Below are positions 1-8,240 of a stretch of 64,000 nucleotides of DNA, in pieces. Under the pieces are notes generated by a model. It did not search any database and had not been told where the DNA came from. It saw only the letters and a program-made list of their open reading frames with translations. The stretch spans positions 62,001 to 126,000 of the forward strand of contig JAGZUC010000006.1 in assembly GCA_018380195.1 (NCBI GenBank), in the 5' to 3' direction. Each line of letters opens with the position of its first letter. Positions within the stretch are counted from its first letter, which is position 1. The stretch comes from Collinsella sp. Its GTDB lineage: Bacteria > Actinomycetota > Coriobacteriia > Coriobacteriales > Coriobacteriaceae. The position numbers and the translations under genes were made by a program.

Positions 1-302
1 TCCAGGATGGCAAGCTGTGGTTTGTAACAGCGCGCACCAAAGATGTGTGGCAAGAGCTGCTGCAAAACCAGCGCTTTGAGGCCACGAGTTGGTGGCCGGG
101 CCATGGCTGGCTCATCTTGCGCGGGCGTGCCGGCTTGGATGACCGGGCTTTAGACGAAATGCGCGAAGCCGGGTGGAAGCATCTAGAGCACCTGGGCGAG
201 CACTATGAGGGGCCTAACGACCCCACGCTCGTCTTCTTTAGCGTCGAGGATCCCGAGGCTTTTATCTGCAATCACGACGAATGGGTGCCGGTCGAGCTCT
301 AG
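1..302 (+). CDS. Pyridoxamine 5'-phosphate oxidase-like flavin split-barrel protein (5' end missing)
   Basis: The reading frame is open from the first base (frame beginning at base 3) to a TAG at 300-302, so the N-terminus lies outside the window. The visible 100 residues begin DGKLWFVTARTKDVW, typical of the second strand pair of the FMN-binding split barrel in the PPOX family. A charged C-terminal half follows, with LVFFSVEDPEAFI near the end. Members bind FMN or F420 and act as small-molecule oxidoreductases; the substrate cannot be told from this piece. The ATG at 45 is internal to the domain and is not the true start. The next gene is 257 bp away, past a strong hairpin. Confidence 0.7.
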   Translation, partial: QDGKLWFVTARTKDVWQELLQNQRFEATSWWPGHGWLILRGRAGLDDRALDEMREAGWKHLEHLGEHYEGPNDPTLVFFSVEDPEAFICNHDEWVPVEL

Positions 303-339
303 CCGGCTGGCTCATCCTAACAACTTGGTTTTCGCATGG

Positions 340-393
340 GCGGGCCCCGTATTGCCCGGTGCCGTTAGGAGCGCCGGTCAATACGGGGCCCGC
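340..393. repeat. Long intergenic palindrome upstream of argC
   Basis: A 15-base arm, GCGGGCCCCGTATTG (340-354), is perfectly complementary to 379-393. Inside it, CCGGTGC and GCGCCGG also pair, giving about 22 bp in a 54-nt hairpin. No T-tract follows, so it is not a classic intrinsic terminator, although it lies 37 bp after the stop of the upstream gene. Confidence 0.7.
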
Positions 394-438
394 TCCATTT
401 GTCAATTCCTTCAAGCGAATGTGTCGGGAATGTTTCAA

Positions 439-475
439 TGCATGAATATGCAAGCCATTTACGTGTTCATGCATC
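439..475 (+). promoter_or_regulatory. Candidate ArgR (ARG-box-like) operator region of the arg cluster
   Basis: Two AT-rich, partly palindromic sequences precede argC: TGCATGAATATGCAA (439-453) and GTTCATGCATC (465-475). The first resembles the CATGAAT-n-TGCA form of ArgR/AhrC boxes. They lie about 85-120 bp before the argC start, next to a possible -10 element TAAAGT (485-490). No argR gene is in this window, so the assignment rests on motif shape and context only. Confidence 0.4.
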
Positions 476-559
476 TTTTGGTGCTAAAGTTTCAACCCAC
501 TTCATAACGACCACTGCGAAATGCGCATCGGTGCATAAATCGCAGACAAGGAGTCTGAT

Positions 560-1630
560 ATGTCATTGAAGGTTGGAATCGTCGGCGCGGCTGGATATGC
601 CGGAGCCGAGCTCATTCGCCTCGTGCTCGGCCATCCCGAGTTTGAACTTGTTGCCATTACGTCCAACGCCGATGCCGGCCAGCCGCTGTCCGCGGTGTAT
701 CCGAGCTTTGCTGGCGTGAGCGATCTGGTTTTCACCACGCATGACGCCCCCGAGCTTAAGAGCTGCGATGCGGTTTTTCTTGCCGTGCCGCACACGGCTG
801 CCATGGCACAGGTGCCCGCGCTGCTTGCATCGGGCGTCTCCTGCTTTGATCTTTCGGCCGACTACCGCCTGAACGACGCGTCCGTCTTTGAGACGTGGTA
901 TGCCGCCGAGCATACGAGCCCCGAGCTGCTCAAGACCCGTGCCTTTGGCCTGCCCGAGCTATTCTGCCGGGACTTGGAGGCCGCCGCATCCGACCATGCC
1001 GACGGCAAACCCGTGCTGGTCGCCTGCGCCGGTTGCTATCCCACCGCAACGAGCCTTGCCGCCGCGCCCGCCGTGCGCGCTGGCTGGGTTGCCCAGAGCG
1101 GCCCCGTGATCGTTGATGCCATCAGCGGCGTGACGGGTGCCGGCAAGTCCTGCAACGCTCGTACGCATTTTTGCAGCGCTGACGAGAACTTGGAGGCCTA
1201 CGGCGTGGGCAAGCATCGCCACACGCCCGAGATTGAGCAAATCCTTGGCCTGACCGATCGCGTCGTCTTCACCCCGCATCTGGCACCGCTCAAGCGCGGC
1301 CTGCTCTCCACGGTGACGCTGCCGCTCACGCCGCAGGCCATCGACTCCCTGGCTCTTGAGGATGTCGTCGACTATTACAAGCAGTTCTACGCTGGACGCA
1401 CCTTTGTGCGCGTGCTCGATGCCGGCCAGCAGCCCAAGACGGCTTCGGTCGTCGGCACCAACGCCGCCCAGATTGGCCTTGCGTTCAACAAGCGCGCGGG
1501 CGTGCTGGTGGCGACGGGCGCCATCGACAATCTGTGCAAGGGCGCTGCGGGCCAAGCGGTCCAGTGCGCCAATATCGTCTTTGGCTTTGACGAGCGACGA
1601 GGCTTGCCCACAGTGGCGTGCCCGGTGTAG
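560..1630 (+). CDS. argC: N-acetyl-gamma-glutamyl-phosphate reductase
   Basis: Catalyses NADPH-dependent reduction of N-acetylglutamyl 5-phosphate to the semialdehyde, third step of arginine synthesis, in the cytoplasm. The 356-residue product has an N-terminal Rossmann motif GIVGAAGYAGAELIRLV and the catalytic cysteine in GCYPT (Cys159). A semialdehyde dehydrogenase dimerisation domain follows, with SGVTGAGKS and a HRHTPEIEQ segment. Length is normal for the family. The ATG is preceded by AAGGAG (548-553). It is the first gene of argC-argJ-argB-argD and follows candidate ArgR-type boxes. Confidence 0.96.
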   Translation: MSLKVGIVGAAGYAGAELIRLVLGHPEFELVAITSNADAGQPLSAVYPSFAGVSDLVFTTHDAPELKSCDAVFLAVPHTAAMAQVPALLASGVSCFDLSADYRLNDASVFETWYAAEHTSPELLKTRAFGLPELFCRDLEAAASDHADGKPVLVACAGCYPTATSLAAAPAVRAGWVAQSGPVIVDAISGVTGAGKSCNARTHFCSADENLEAYGVGKHRHTPEIEQILGLTDRVVFTPHLAPLKRGLLSTVTLPLTPQAIDSLALEDVVDYYKQFYAGRTFVRVLDAGQQPKTASVVGTNAAQIGLAFNKRAGVLVATGAIDNLCKGAAGQAVQCANIVFGFDERRGLPTVACPV

Positions 1631-1764
1631 CACATTCGATTGTTAACGATTTGGTAGTCGGGCATCGAGTGGGGCGCCACTCTTAAGCTGGTCTCATGAT
1701 CACGACTGGCATGGCGCACCAACCGATGTCCGTTTTTTGTTTGACATAAGGAGTCATAAAGACG

Positions 1765-3033
1765 ATGAATACCGAGCTGTTTGATATCAAGATTCGCGCC
1801 GTTGAGGGTGGCGTTACGGCTGCGGCTGGTTTTAAAGCTGCGGGCATCCACGCTGGGTTCCGCAAGAACCCCGAGCGTCTGGATTACGCGCTCGTCGTGC
1901 CCGATAAACCCTGTCCCGGTGCCGGCGTGTTTACCACCAATCGCTTTTGCGCGGCGCCCGTGCAAGTGAGCCGTGCCAACCTGGGCGGTGCCGACAAGGG
2001 TTACGGTATCATCGCCGGCGTTTCGGTCAACTCTGGCAATGCCAACGCCGCCACGGGTGAGACCGGCCTTGCATGCGCGCGCGAGACGTGCAACATCGCC
2101 TCGCAGGTTATTGGCTGCGAGCCCCAGCAGATCCTGGTTGCCTCGACGGGTGTGATCGGACAGATTTTGCCGATCGACACGTTTGAGGCAGCCGTCCCGT
2201 CCGCCTACGAGGCGCTCTCTGCCCATGGCGGTGCCGATGCGGCCCGTGCCATCATGACGACCGATACGCATTCCAAGGAGTATGCCGTTCGCTATCGCAG
2301 CGAGGCTGCGGGCCATGCGGGCAACGCTTATACGGTGGGCGGTATGTGCAAGGGCTCGGGCATGATCATGCCCAACATGGCCACCATGATCGCAGTTATC
2401 ACCACCGATGCCCCCGTCGAGCCTGCGGCACTTCATGCCCTGCTGCTCTCGACCGTCAAGCAGACCTTTAACAAGGTAACGGTCGATTCCGACACCTCGA
2501 CCAACGACACCTGCATCATGCTTGCCTCCGGCGCCGCTGCCGCAGATGCCGAGCCTATCGTCGAGGGCTCCGATGCCTTCGACGAGTTGGCATTTGCCGT
2601 GCACGAGGTGTGCGAGAGCCTGGCGCGCAATATCGCCGCCGATGGTGAGGGCGCATCCAAGCTTGTTACGGTCAACGTTACCGGCGCCGTGAACGACGAG
2701 GAGGCCGATATCGCCGCCCGTGCCGTTTCCAACTCGCCGCTCGTTAAGACCTGCATCGCCGGCCACGACTGCAACTGGGGCCGTGTTGCTATGGCGCTTG
2801 GCAAGTGCGGCGTGAAGTTTAATCAGGAAGACGTTTCCATCGACATGATGGGCATGCCTGTCTGTCGCGACGGTCTGACTGTTCCCTTTGATGAGGACGA
2901 GGCTCTACGACGTTTCGAGGCGCCCGAGATCGTGATCTCGGCCGACCTGGGCGCAGGCGACGCGGCAACGACCGTGTGGACCTGCGACCTCACGCATGAG
3001 TACATCTCCATCAACGGCGACTACCGTTCCTAG
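1765..3033 (+). CDS. argJ: Bifunctional glutamate N-acetyltransferase / amino-acid acetyltransferase
   Basis: Transfers acetyl from acetylornithine to glutamate, recycling the acetyl group of the linear arginine pathway; many homologues also use acetyl-CoA. The 422-residue protein carries the autocleavage site in NMATMIAVITTDA. Thr207 would become the N-terminal nucleophile of the beta chain. KGSGM just before it and the C-terminal GHDCNWGRV are also family marks. The start has AAGGAG upstream (1748-1753). Because ArgJ is present, a separate argA or argE is not needed, which fits the four-gene cluster. Confidence 0.96.
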   Translation: MNTELFDIKIRAVEGGVTAAAGFKAAGIHAGFRKNPERLDYALVVPDKPCPGAGVFTTNRFCAAPVQVSRANLGGADKGYGIIAGVSVNSGNANAATGETGLACARETCNIASQVIGCEPQQILVASTGVIGQILPIDTFEAAVPSAYEALSAHGGADAARAIMTTDTHSKEYAVRYRSEAAGHAGNAYTVGGMCKGSGMIMPNMATMIAVITTDAPVEPAALHALLLSTVKQTFNKVTVDSDTSTNDTCIMLASGAAAADAEPIVEGSDAFDELAFAVHEVCESLARNIAADGEGASKLVTVNVTGAVNDEEADIAARAVSNSPLVKTCIAGHDCNWGRVAMALGKCGVKFNQEDVSIDMMGMPVCRDGLTVPFDEDEALRRFEAPEIVISADLGAGDAATTVWTCDLTHEYISINGDYRS

Positions 3034-3114
3034 ATTCCGGGCACGCTGCGCATCTTGCCGCGATTGCGGACAGCGGAGCACGGCGCGATAACGATACGAA
3101 AGACGAGGCAGATT

Positions 3115-4095
3115 ATGAAATTCGCACGCGATTGTCGTTCGAGCGAATCCAACGAAGCAACCGCGCAGCTGCTGTTCGAAGCGCTGCCGTGGATTAAGAA
3201 CCTGACCGGCAAGACGGTTGTTATCAAATATGGCGGAGCCGCCATGGTTGATGAGCAGCTGCGCCGCGACGTGATGAGCGATATCGTTTTGCTCAAGATC
3301 ATCGGTATGCGCCCCGTCGTCGTGCACGGCGGCGGCAAGGCTATCAACGAGGCGCTGAGCCATTACGATATTCCCGTCGAGTTTAAGAACGGCCAGCGCG
3401 TGACCACGCCGGCGACTATGGATATCGTGCGCGAGGTGCTGGGCGGCAAGGTTAACCAGGAGCTGGTTGCTGCCATCAACCACCACGGCAACCTGGCCGT
3501 GGGCGTGTCGGGCAGCGATGCCGGCACGCTCATCGCCGAGCCGCTCGACCCCGAGCTCGGTCGCGTGGGCAAAGTGACGCACGTCAACACCGACTATATC
3601 GAGCGCTTACTCGATAGCGAGTACATCCCCGTCATCGCTACCGTCGCGGCGGGGGAGGACGGCGGTTTCTTCAACATCAACGCCGACACCGCCGCCGGTG
3701 CCGTTGCCGCGGCGCTCCACGCGCATAAGGCGATCTTTTTGACCGATGTCGATGGCCTGTACAAGGACTTTAGCGACAAGGACTCGCTTATCTCCAACCT
3801 AACGCTCGACGAGGTTAACGAAATGCTCTACGGCGGCGAGGTCGATAAGGGCATGATTCCCAAGCTGCGCGCGGCCGTCGATGCGCTTACCGGCGGCGTA
3901 TTTCGTGCCCACATCATTAACGGTACTACGCCGCATTCGCTGCTCCTGGAGCTGCTGACCGATGCCGGCGTCGGCACCGTGATCCATTCCACCGAGACGG
4001 CTTACGAGTTCGATACGCATCCGCATCCGCTTTCGACGTTTGCTGCGCGTCTGACCGAAAACCTTGACGAGGTCGAGAAGCTTCAGACGGTCTAG
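3115..4095 (+). CDS. argB: Acetylglutamate kinase
   Basis: Phosphorylates N-acetylglutamate, the second and usually feedback-controlled step of arginine synthesis. The 326-residue product shows the amino-acid-kinase motifs VVIKYGGAAM, VVHGGGKAIN and a C-terminal KGMIPKLRAA. The ATG at 3115 is chosen because GAGGCA lies just upstream and the protein then begins with a normal length before LPWIKNLTGKTVVIKYGG. An in-frame upstream start at 3055 would add 20 residues running into the intergenic region. The N-terminal extension of about 20 residues before the kinase fold resembles the helix used in arginine-sensitive hexameric enzymes, which is an inference. Confidence 0.95.
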   Translation: MKFARDCRSSESNEATAQLLFEALPWIKNLTGKTVVIKYGGAAMVDEQLRRDVMSDIVLLKIIGMRPVVVHGGGKAINEALSHYDIPVEFKNGQRVTTPATMDIVREVLGGKVNQELVAAINHHGNLAVGVSGSDAGTLIAEPLDPELGRVGKVTHVNTDYIERLLDSEYIPVIATVAAGEDGGFFNINADTAAGAVAAALHAHKAIFLTDVDGLYKDFSDKDSLISNLTLDEVNEMLYGGEVDKGMIPKLRAAVDALTGGVFRAHIINGTTPHSLLLELLTDAGVGTVIHSTETAYEFDTHPHPLSTFAARLTENLDEVEKLQTV

Positions 4096-4164
4096 CTGAC
4101 CCGCAGCCGCCCCATTCCTGCACCCATAGCCCCGCGCCGTCTGGCGCCCAACGAAAGGCATCCC

Positions 4165-5448
4165 ATGTCACTTGCAGCTCAGCAATCGCTTGAATCCCAT
4201 TACGTTATGCATACCTTTGGCCGCTCTCCGGTCGAGTTTGTCGAGGGTCACGGCATGAAGCTCACCGGCGACGATGGCCGTGAGTACCTCGACTTTCTTG
4301 CCGGCATCGGCGTGTGCAGCCTAGGTCATGGCGACCCGGCTGTGCTCTCGGCGCTCGAGGCACAGACCAAAAAGCTCATGCATGTCTCCAATTACTTCTA
4401 CATCGAGCAGCGCGGACAGGTCGCGGCGCTGCTGTCCAAGCTTGCTAACGACGACGTAGATGGTGCGCGCGTGCTTGCCGATGCCGTTGTCGCCGGCGAT
4501 GAGACCACGGCAGCTGCTCTTGGTGCCCCGGCTGCGGATGAGCAGGTTTGGGAGACCTTCTTTGCCAACTCTGGCGCCGAGGCCAACGAGGGCTCGATGA
4601 AGCTCGCGCGCCTGTACGCCAAGCGTGCCGGTAATGGCGGCAACACCATCGTGTGCATGCGCGGCGGGTTCCACGGCCGTACGCTCGAGACCATTGCCGC
4701 CACCATGCAGGATTGGCTGCAGGACAGCTTCCGCCCACTGCCGGGTGGCTTTGTGGCCTGCACGCCCAACGATGTCGATGAACTGCGTGCGATCTTTAAG
4801 CAGCTGGGCAGTGAAATTTGCGCCGTGATGCTCGAGCCGATCCAAGGTGAGAGTGGCGTGCACCCCATGACCGAGGAGTTTATGGCGGCGGCGCGCGACC
4901 TGGCACACGAAGTGGGCGCCGTGCTTATCGCCGACGAGGTCCAGTGCGGCATCTTCCGCTCCGGCAAGCCGTTTGCATTCCAAACCTATGGCGTGGAGCC
5001 TGACATCATGAGCCTTGCCAAGGGCATTGCCGACGGCGTGCCCATGGGTGCCGTGGTGGCAAAGAAGGAAATCGCCGACGTCTTTAAGCCCGGCGATCAT
5101 GGTTCGACCTTTGGCGGTAGCTGCCTGGCCATCACGGCGTGTGCCGCGACGCTCTCCGCGCTTGTGCGCGGCGATTATGCCGAGCATGCCGCCAAGGTGG
5201 GCGCCTATATGGAGCAGGCGCTGGCTAAGCTTCCGCATGTGGTAGAGGTGCGTGGCCGTGGCCTGATGCTCGGCTGCGATCTTGACGATACTGCGGGTGA
5301 TGCACACGACGTTGTGGCCCGTGCATTGGGGGCCGGTGCCGTAATCAACGCTACGGGTGCCCATACGCTGCGTTTCCTGCCGCCACTCGTCTGCGAGGAA
5401 GCCGACGTGGACAGCCTGATCGAGATCCTGTCGGATGTTTTGGCTTAG
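4165..5448 (+). CDS. argD: Acetylornithine aminotransferase
   Basis: PLP-dependent class III aminotransferase converting N-acetylglutamate semialdehyde to acetylornithine. Marks seen: FFANSGAEANEGSMKLAR, RGGFHGRT, LIADEVQCGIFRSGK and the PLP-lysine segment SLAKGIADGVPMGA. At 427 residues it is somewhat longer than most ArgD proteins because of an alanine-rich insert of about 30 residues (VVAGDETTAAALGAPAAD) just before the FFANSGAEANEG motif. It ends the visible arg cluster. No argF, argG or argH follows, so the later steps must be encoded elsewhere. Confidence 0.94.
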   Translation: MSLAAQQSLESHYVMHTFGRSPVEFVEGHGMKLTGDDGREYLDFLAGIGVCSLGHGDPAVLSALEAQTKKLMHVSNYFYIEQRGQVAALLSKLANDDVDGARVLADAVVAGDETTAAALGAPAADEQVWETFFANSGAEANEGSMKLARLYAKRAGNGGNTIVCMRGGFHGRTLETIAATMQDWLQDSFRPLPGGFVACTPNDVDELRAIFKQLGSEICAVMLEPIQGESGVHPMTEEFMAAARDLAHEVGAVLIADEVQCGIFRSGKPFAFQTYGVEPDIMSLAKGIADGVPMGAVVAKKEIADVFKPGDHGSTFGGSCLAITACAATLSALVRGDYAEHAAKVGAYMEQALAKLPHVVEVRGRGLMLGCDLDDTAGDAHDVVARALGAGAVINATGAHTLRFLPPLVCEEADVDSLIEILSDVLA

Positions 5449-5581
5449 CGCGAGCAAGACATAGCTATTTGCAACGGGTTTCAGGTCGTCAGTGCGTCAT
5501 TTGATACATGATTGGGCGGTCTGGAACCCTTTTTGTCATAAATCTGCACAGGCCAGGAGAGCCTCTGGCCCAAAAAAAGAA

Positions 5582-5603
5582 AGGCCTCCATCGCTGGAGG
5601 CCT
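5582..5603 (-). terminator. Intrinsic terminator in tRNA-tail repeat unit 1
   Basis: Perfect 9-bp stem AGGCCTCCA/TGGAGGCCT with loop TCGC. Read on the minus strand it is followed by TTTC and a run of seven T. Confidence 0.7.
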
Positions 5604-5764
5604 AACAATTCAGTGGTGGGCGATGAGGGATGTCCGCGTGCGGCTGGCGCCGCCCGCTTCCGCTTCGGGCCTGCGGCCCTCGCGTGCTGCGCTGGAAAAC
5701 GCTTCGCGTTTCCTCAGCTCCGCACCCTGGCGGGTTCGAATCCCATGCGCTGGGCCCAAACAAA

Positions 5765-5790
5765 AAACGGTCCCCTTGCGAGGACCGTTT
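5765..5790 (-). terminator. Intrinsic terminator in tRNA-tail repeat unit 2
   Basis: Nine-bp stem AAACGGTCC/GGACCGTTT with an 8-nt loop. The minus strand runs into a T-rich tract (TTTTTTG) that overlaps the stem end. Confidence 0.65.
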
Positions 5791-5952
5791 CCAATTCAGT
5801 GGTGGGCGATGAGGGATGTCGCGTGCGGCTGACGCCGCCCGCTTTCGCTTCGTCGCTTCGCTCCTCGCGTGCTGCGCTGGAAAACGCTTCGCGTTTCCTC
5901 AGCTCCGCACCCTGGCGGGTTCGAATCCCTCTGCGATGGGCCCAAAAAAGAA

Positions 5953-5974
5953 AGGCTCCCATTGCTGGGAGCCT
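5953..5974 (-). terminator. Terminator of tRNA-Val
   Basis: Perfect stem AGGCTCCCA/TGGGAGCCT with loop TTGC, 11 bp past the CCA end of tRNA-Val. On the minus strand it is followed by TTTCTTTTTTGGGCC. Confidence 0.75.
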
Positions 5975-5984
5975 AACAATTCAG

Positions 5985-6060
5985 TGGTGGGCGATGAGGG
6001 ATTCGAACCCCCAGCCTTGTGCGTGTAAAGCACCTGCGCTAACCGTTGCGCCAATCGCCC
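5985..6060 (-). tRNA. tRNA-Val (anticodon TAC)
   Basis: The minus strand folds as a complete cloverleaf. The acceptor is GGGCGAT/ATCGCCC, the D-arm has GCGC pairs, the anticodon loop is TTTACAC (TAC, valine), and the T-arm is GGGGG-TTCGAAT-CCCTC. Discriminator A and an encoded CCA complete it at 5985-5988. A -10-like TATACT lies just upstream on the minus strand (plus 6071-6076). Confidence 0.93.
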
Positions 6061-6247
6061 GTGCGGAGAGAGTATAGCAAAACAATCGCCTCATTCACCT
6101 CATATCCATTAAAGGTAACTCGCGCGTGTCACAGCGGAGCTGATTCAGTTGAGATTGCCTGAACATTCCGCCCCTCTTTACGCCCTCGGGTATACTCAAA
6201 AGCTACTGATTCGATTTGATGCCCAGCAACAGCAGAGGGGATAGTAT

Positions 6248-8128
6248 ATGTGCGGTTTTGTCGGTTTTGTCGGTGGGACGGATAACCAATCCGAGGTGCT
6301 CACCAAGATGATGGACCGCATCGTCCATCGCGGTCCCGACATGGGCGGTCAGTTTATCGAAGGCCGCGTTGCCCTCGGCTTCCGCCGCCTGTCGATCCTC
6401 GACCTGACCGAGGCTGGCGCCCAACCTATGGCCAACGAGGACGGTAGCGTCGTCATTGTCTTCAACGGTGAGATCTACAACTTCCAAGAACTCCGTTCCG
6501 AGCTCGAAGCCAAGGGCTACAAGTTCCATTGCGGCGCCGACACCGAGAGCCTCCTGCACGGCTACGAGGAGTGGGGCGAGGCCGTCCTCGATCGCCTGCG
6601 CGGTATGTACGCCTTCGTCATCTGGGACAAAAAGAAGAACAAGCTTTTTGGCGCCCGTGACATCTTTGGCATCAAGCCGCTTTACTACTATCCCATGGCC
6701 GATGCGGGCGACGGCGCTCCGGGCGTGCTCTTTGGCTCCGAGATCAAGAGCTTCCTAGACTACCCGCACTTCCACAAGGCGGTCAACAAAAAGGCCTTGC
6801 GTCCGTACATGACGCTGCAGTATTCGGCAACCGAGGAGACCTTCTTCGAGGGCGTCTACAAGCTGCCGCCGGCGCACTACTTTACCGTCGATATCCCGAC
6901 CGGCAAGATGAACATCGAGCGCTACTGGGATTGCGATTACTCTGCCGTCGAGAAGCCGTTCGAAGAGTATGTCGACGAGCTGGACGAGGTCGTGCACGAG
7001 AGCGTCGAGGCCCATCGCATCGCCGACGTCAAGGTCGCGTCGTTCCTCTCCGGTGGCGTCGACTCCAGCTACATCGCCGCTTGCCTTATGCCCGACAAGA
7101 CCTTCTCGGTGGGCTTTGACTACAAGAACTTCAACGAGACCAACTACGCCAAGGAGCTTTCCGATAAGCTCGGCGTCGAGAACGTTCGCAAGATGATTAC
7201 CGCCGACGAGTTCTTCGGTGCGCTTGAGGATATCCAGTATCACATGGACGAGCCGCAGTCCAACCTGTCTTCCGTGCCGCTGTGGTTCTTGGCCGAGATG
7301 GCCCGCAAGGACGTCACCGTGGTGCTTTCGGGCGAAGGCGCCGACGAACTCTTTGGCGGCTACGCCTACTACGAGGATACGGTCCCGGTGCGCAAGTACA
7401 AAAAGATGGTGCCGCTGCCCATCCGTCGCGCGCTCGGTAACCTGGCGCTGCATATGCCGTACTTCAAGGGACATAACTTCCTGGTCAAGGGTGCCGAGAT
7501 TCCCGAGAAGTCGTTCCTGGGACAGGCTTTGGTATGGCCGGAGCGCGAGGTCGACGGCGTGCTCAAGCCCGAGTACAACACCGGCGACGGCGCCTTCGAG
7601 CTCGCTGCACCCATCTACGCACGCGTGAAGGGTCAGCCCGAACTGGTCAAGAAGCAGTACCTGGACATGAACATGTGGCTCCCGGGCGACATTCTGCTCA
7701 AGGCCGACAAGATGTGCATGGCGCACTCGCTGGAGCTGCGCGTGCCCTTCCTGGACCGCAAAGTCATGGAGTTCGCCGAGCACATTCCCGACCGCTACCG
7801 CATCAACGAGAACGGCAACAAACAGGTACTCCGCCACGCTGCCAACAAGTCGCTGCCCGATGAGTGGGCCACCCGTCCCAAGGTGGGCTTCCCGGTGCCG
7901 ATTGTCTACTGGCTGCGCGAGCAAAAGTGGTACGACTATGTCAAGGAGTACTTCACCGCGCCGTGGGCAAGTGAGTTCTTCAATACCGACGAGCTCATGC
8001 ACCTGCTCGATCTGCACTTTGCGGGCAAGGGCGATTTCCAGCGCAAGATCTATACGCCGCTCGTGTTCCTAGTGTGGTACAAGCGCTTCTTTATCGACGA
8101 GGGCCAGCCTTCTGTTCAGGCTGCCTAG
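6248..8128 (+). CDS. asnB: Asparagine synthase (glutamine-hydrolysing)
   Basis: Makes asparagine from aspartate, ATP and glutamine. The 626-residue protein begins MCGFVGFVGG, so Cys2 is the N-terminal nucleophile of the class II glutaminase domain (about residues 1-220). The C-terminal synthetase domain has the PP-loop SFLSGGVDSSYIAA and LSGEGADELFGGY. Length fits the family. Homologues in some bacteria amidate cell-wall or antibiotic intermediates, but the domain layout here is that of plain AsnB. A -10-like TATACT sits at 6191-6196, and a strong terminator follows at 8154. Confidence 0.93.
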   Translation: MCGFVGFVGGTDNQSEVLTKMMDRIVHRGPDMGGQFIEGRVALGFRRLSILDLTEAGAQPMANEDGSVVIVFNGEIYNFQELRSELEAKGYKFHCGADTESLLHGYEEWGEAVLDRLRGMYAFVIWDKKKNKLFGARDIFGIKPLYYYPMADAGDGAPGVLFGSEIKSFLDYPHFHKAVNKKALRPYMTLQYSATEETFFEGVYKLPPAHYFTVDIPTGKMNIERYWDCDYSAVEKPFEEYVDELDEVVHESVEAHRIADVKVASFLSGGVDSSYIAACLMPDKTFSVGFDYKNFNETNYAKELSDKLGVENVRKMITADEFFGALEDIQYHMDEPQSNLSSVPLWFLAEMARKDVTVVLSGEGADELFGGYAYYEDTVPVRKYKKMVPLPIRRALGNLALHMPYFKGHNFLVKGAEIPEKSFLGQALVWPEREVDGVLKPEYNTGDGAFELAAPIYARVKGQPELVKKQYLDMNMWLPGDILLKADKMCMAHSLELRVPFLDRKVMEFAEHIPDRYRINENGNKQVLRHAANKSLPDEWATRPKVGFPVPIVYWLREQKWYDYVKEYFTAPWASEFFNTDELMHLLDLHFAGKGDFQRKIYTPLVFLVWYKRFFIDEGQPSVQAA

Positions 8129-8153
8129 TCTCGGCCTACGAATGCCTGCGCGT

Positions 8154-8178
8154 AACGGCTCCTCCGGGAGCCGTTTTT
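8154..8178 (+). terminator. Terminator of asnB
   Basis: Stem AACGGCTCC/GGAGCCGTT with a 4-nt loop, followed directly by TTT. Lies 26 bp past the asnB stop. Confidence 0.8.
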
Positions 8179-8240
8179 GCGCGAGCACGTTTCAGTTACT
8201 ATGAAAACCGTCCCTGCCAAATGGCTGAGAAAGGTGAAAG

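Larger units (their letters stand above)
5567..5943. repeat. Two tandem 185-187 bp units carrying tRNA-Val 3' tails and terminators
   Basis: Two repeat units (about 5567-5753 and 5754-5938) run up to the intact tRNA-Val. Each contains, on the minus strand, an A/T-flanked terminator hairpin, the last 17 bases of tRNA-Val including CCA (5614-5630; 5800-5816), and a hairpin-rich insert with AAACGCTTCGCGTTT. Each ends in a T-arm-like GGTTCGAATCCC followed by GGGCCCA. The unit ends TGGGC and GCCCA are complementary. There is no open frame of protein character; apparent ORFs here are tRNA-tail translations. Confidence 0.75.

Noticed and set aside
5508..6077. Overlapping plus-strand open frames with WWAMRD repeats around the tRNA-Val region
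   Set aside because: They translate the antisense of the tRNA-Val tail and its repeat copies (e.g. the DSNPQPCACKAP stretch is the tRNA itself). No RBS or codon pattern supports a protein.
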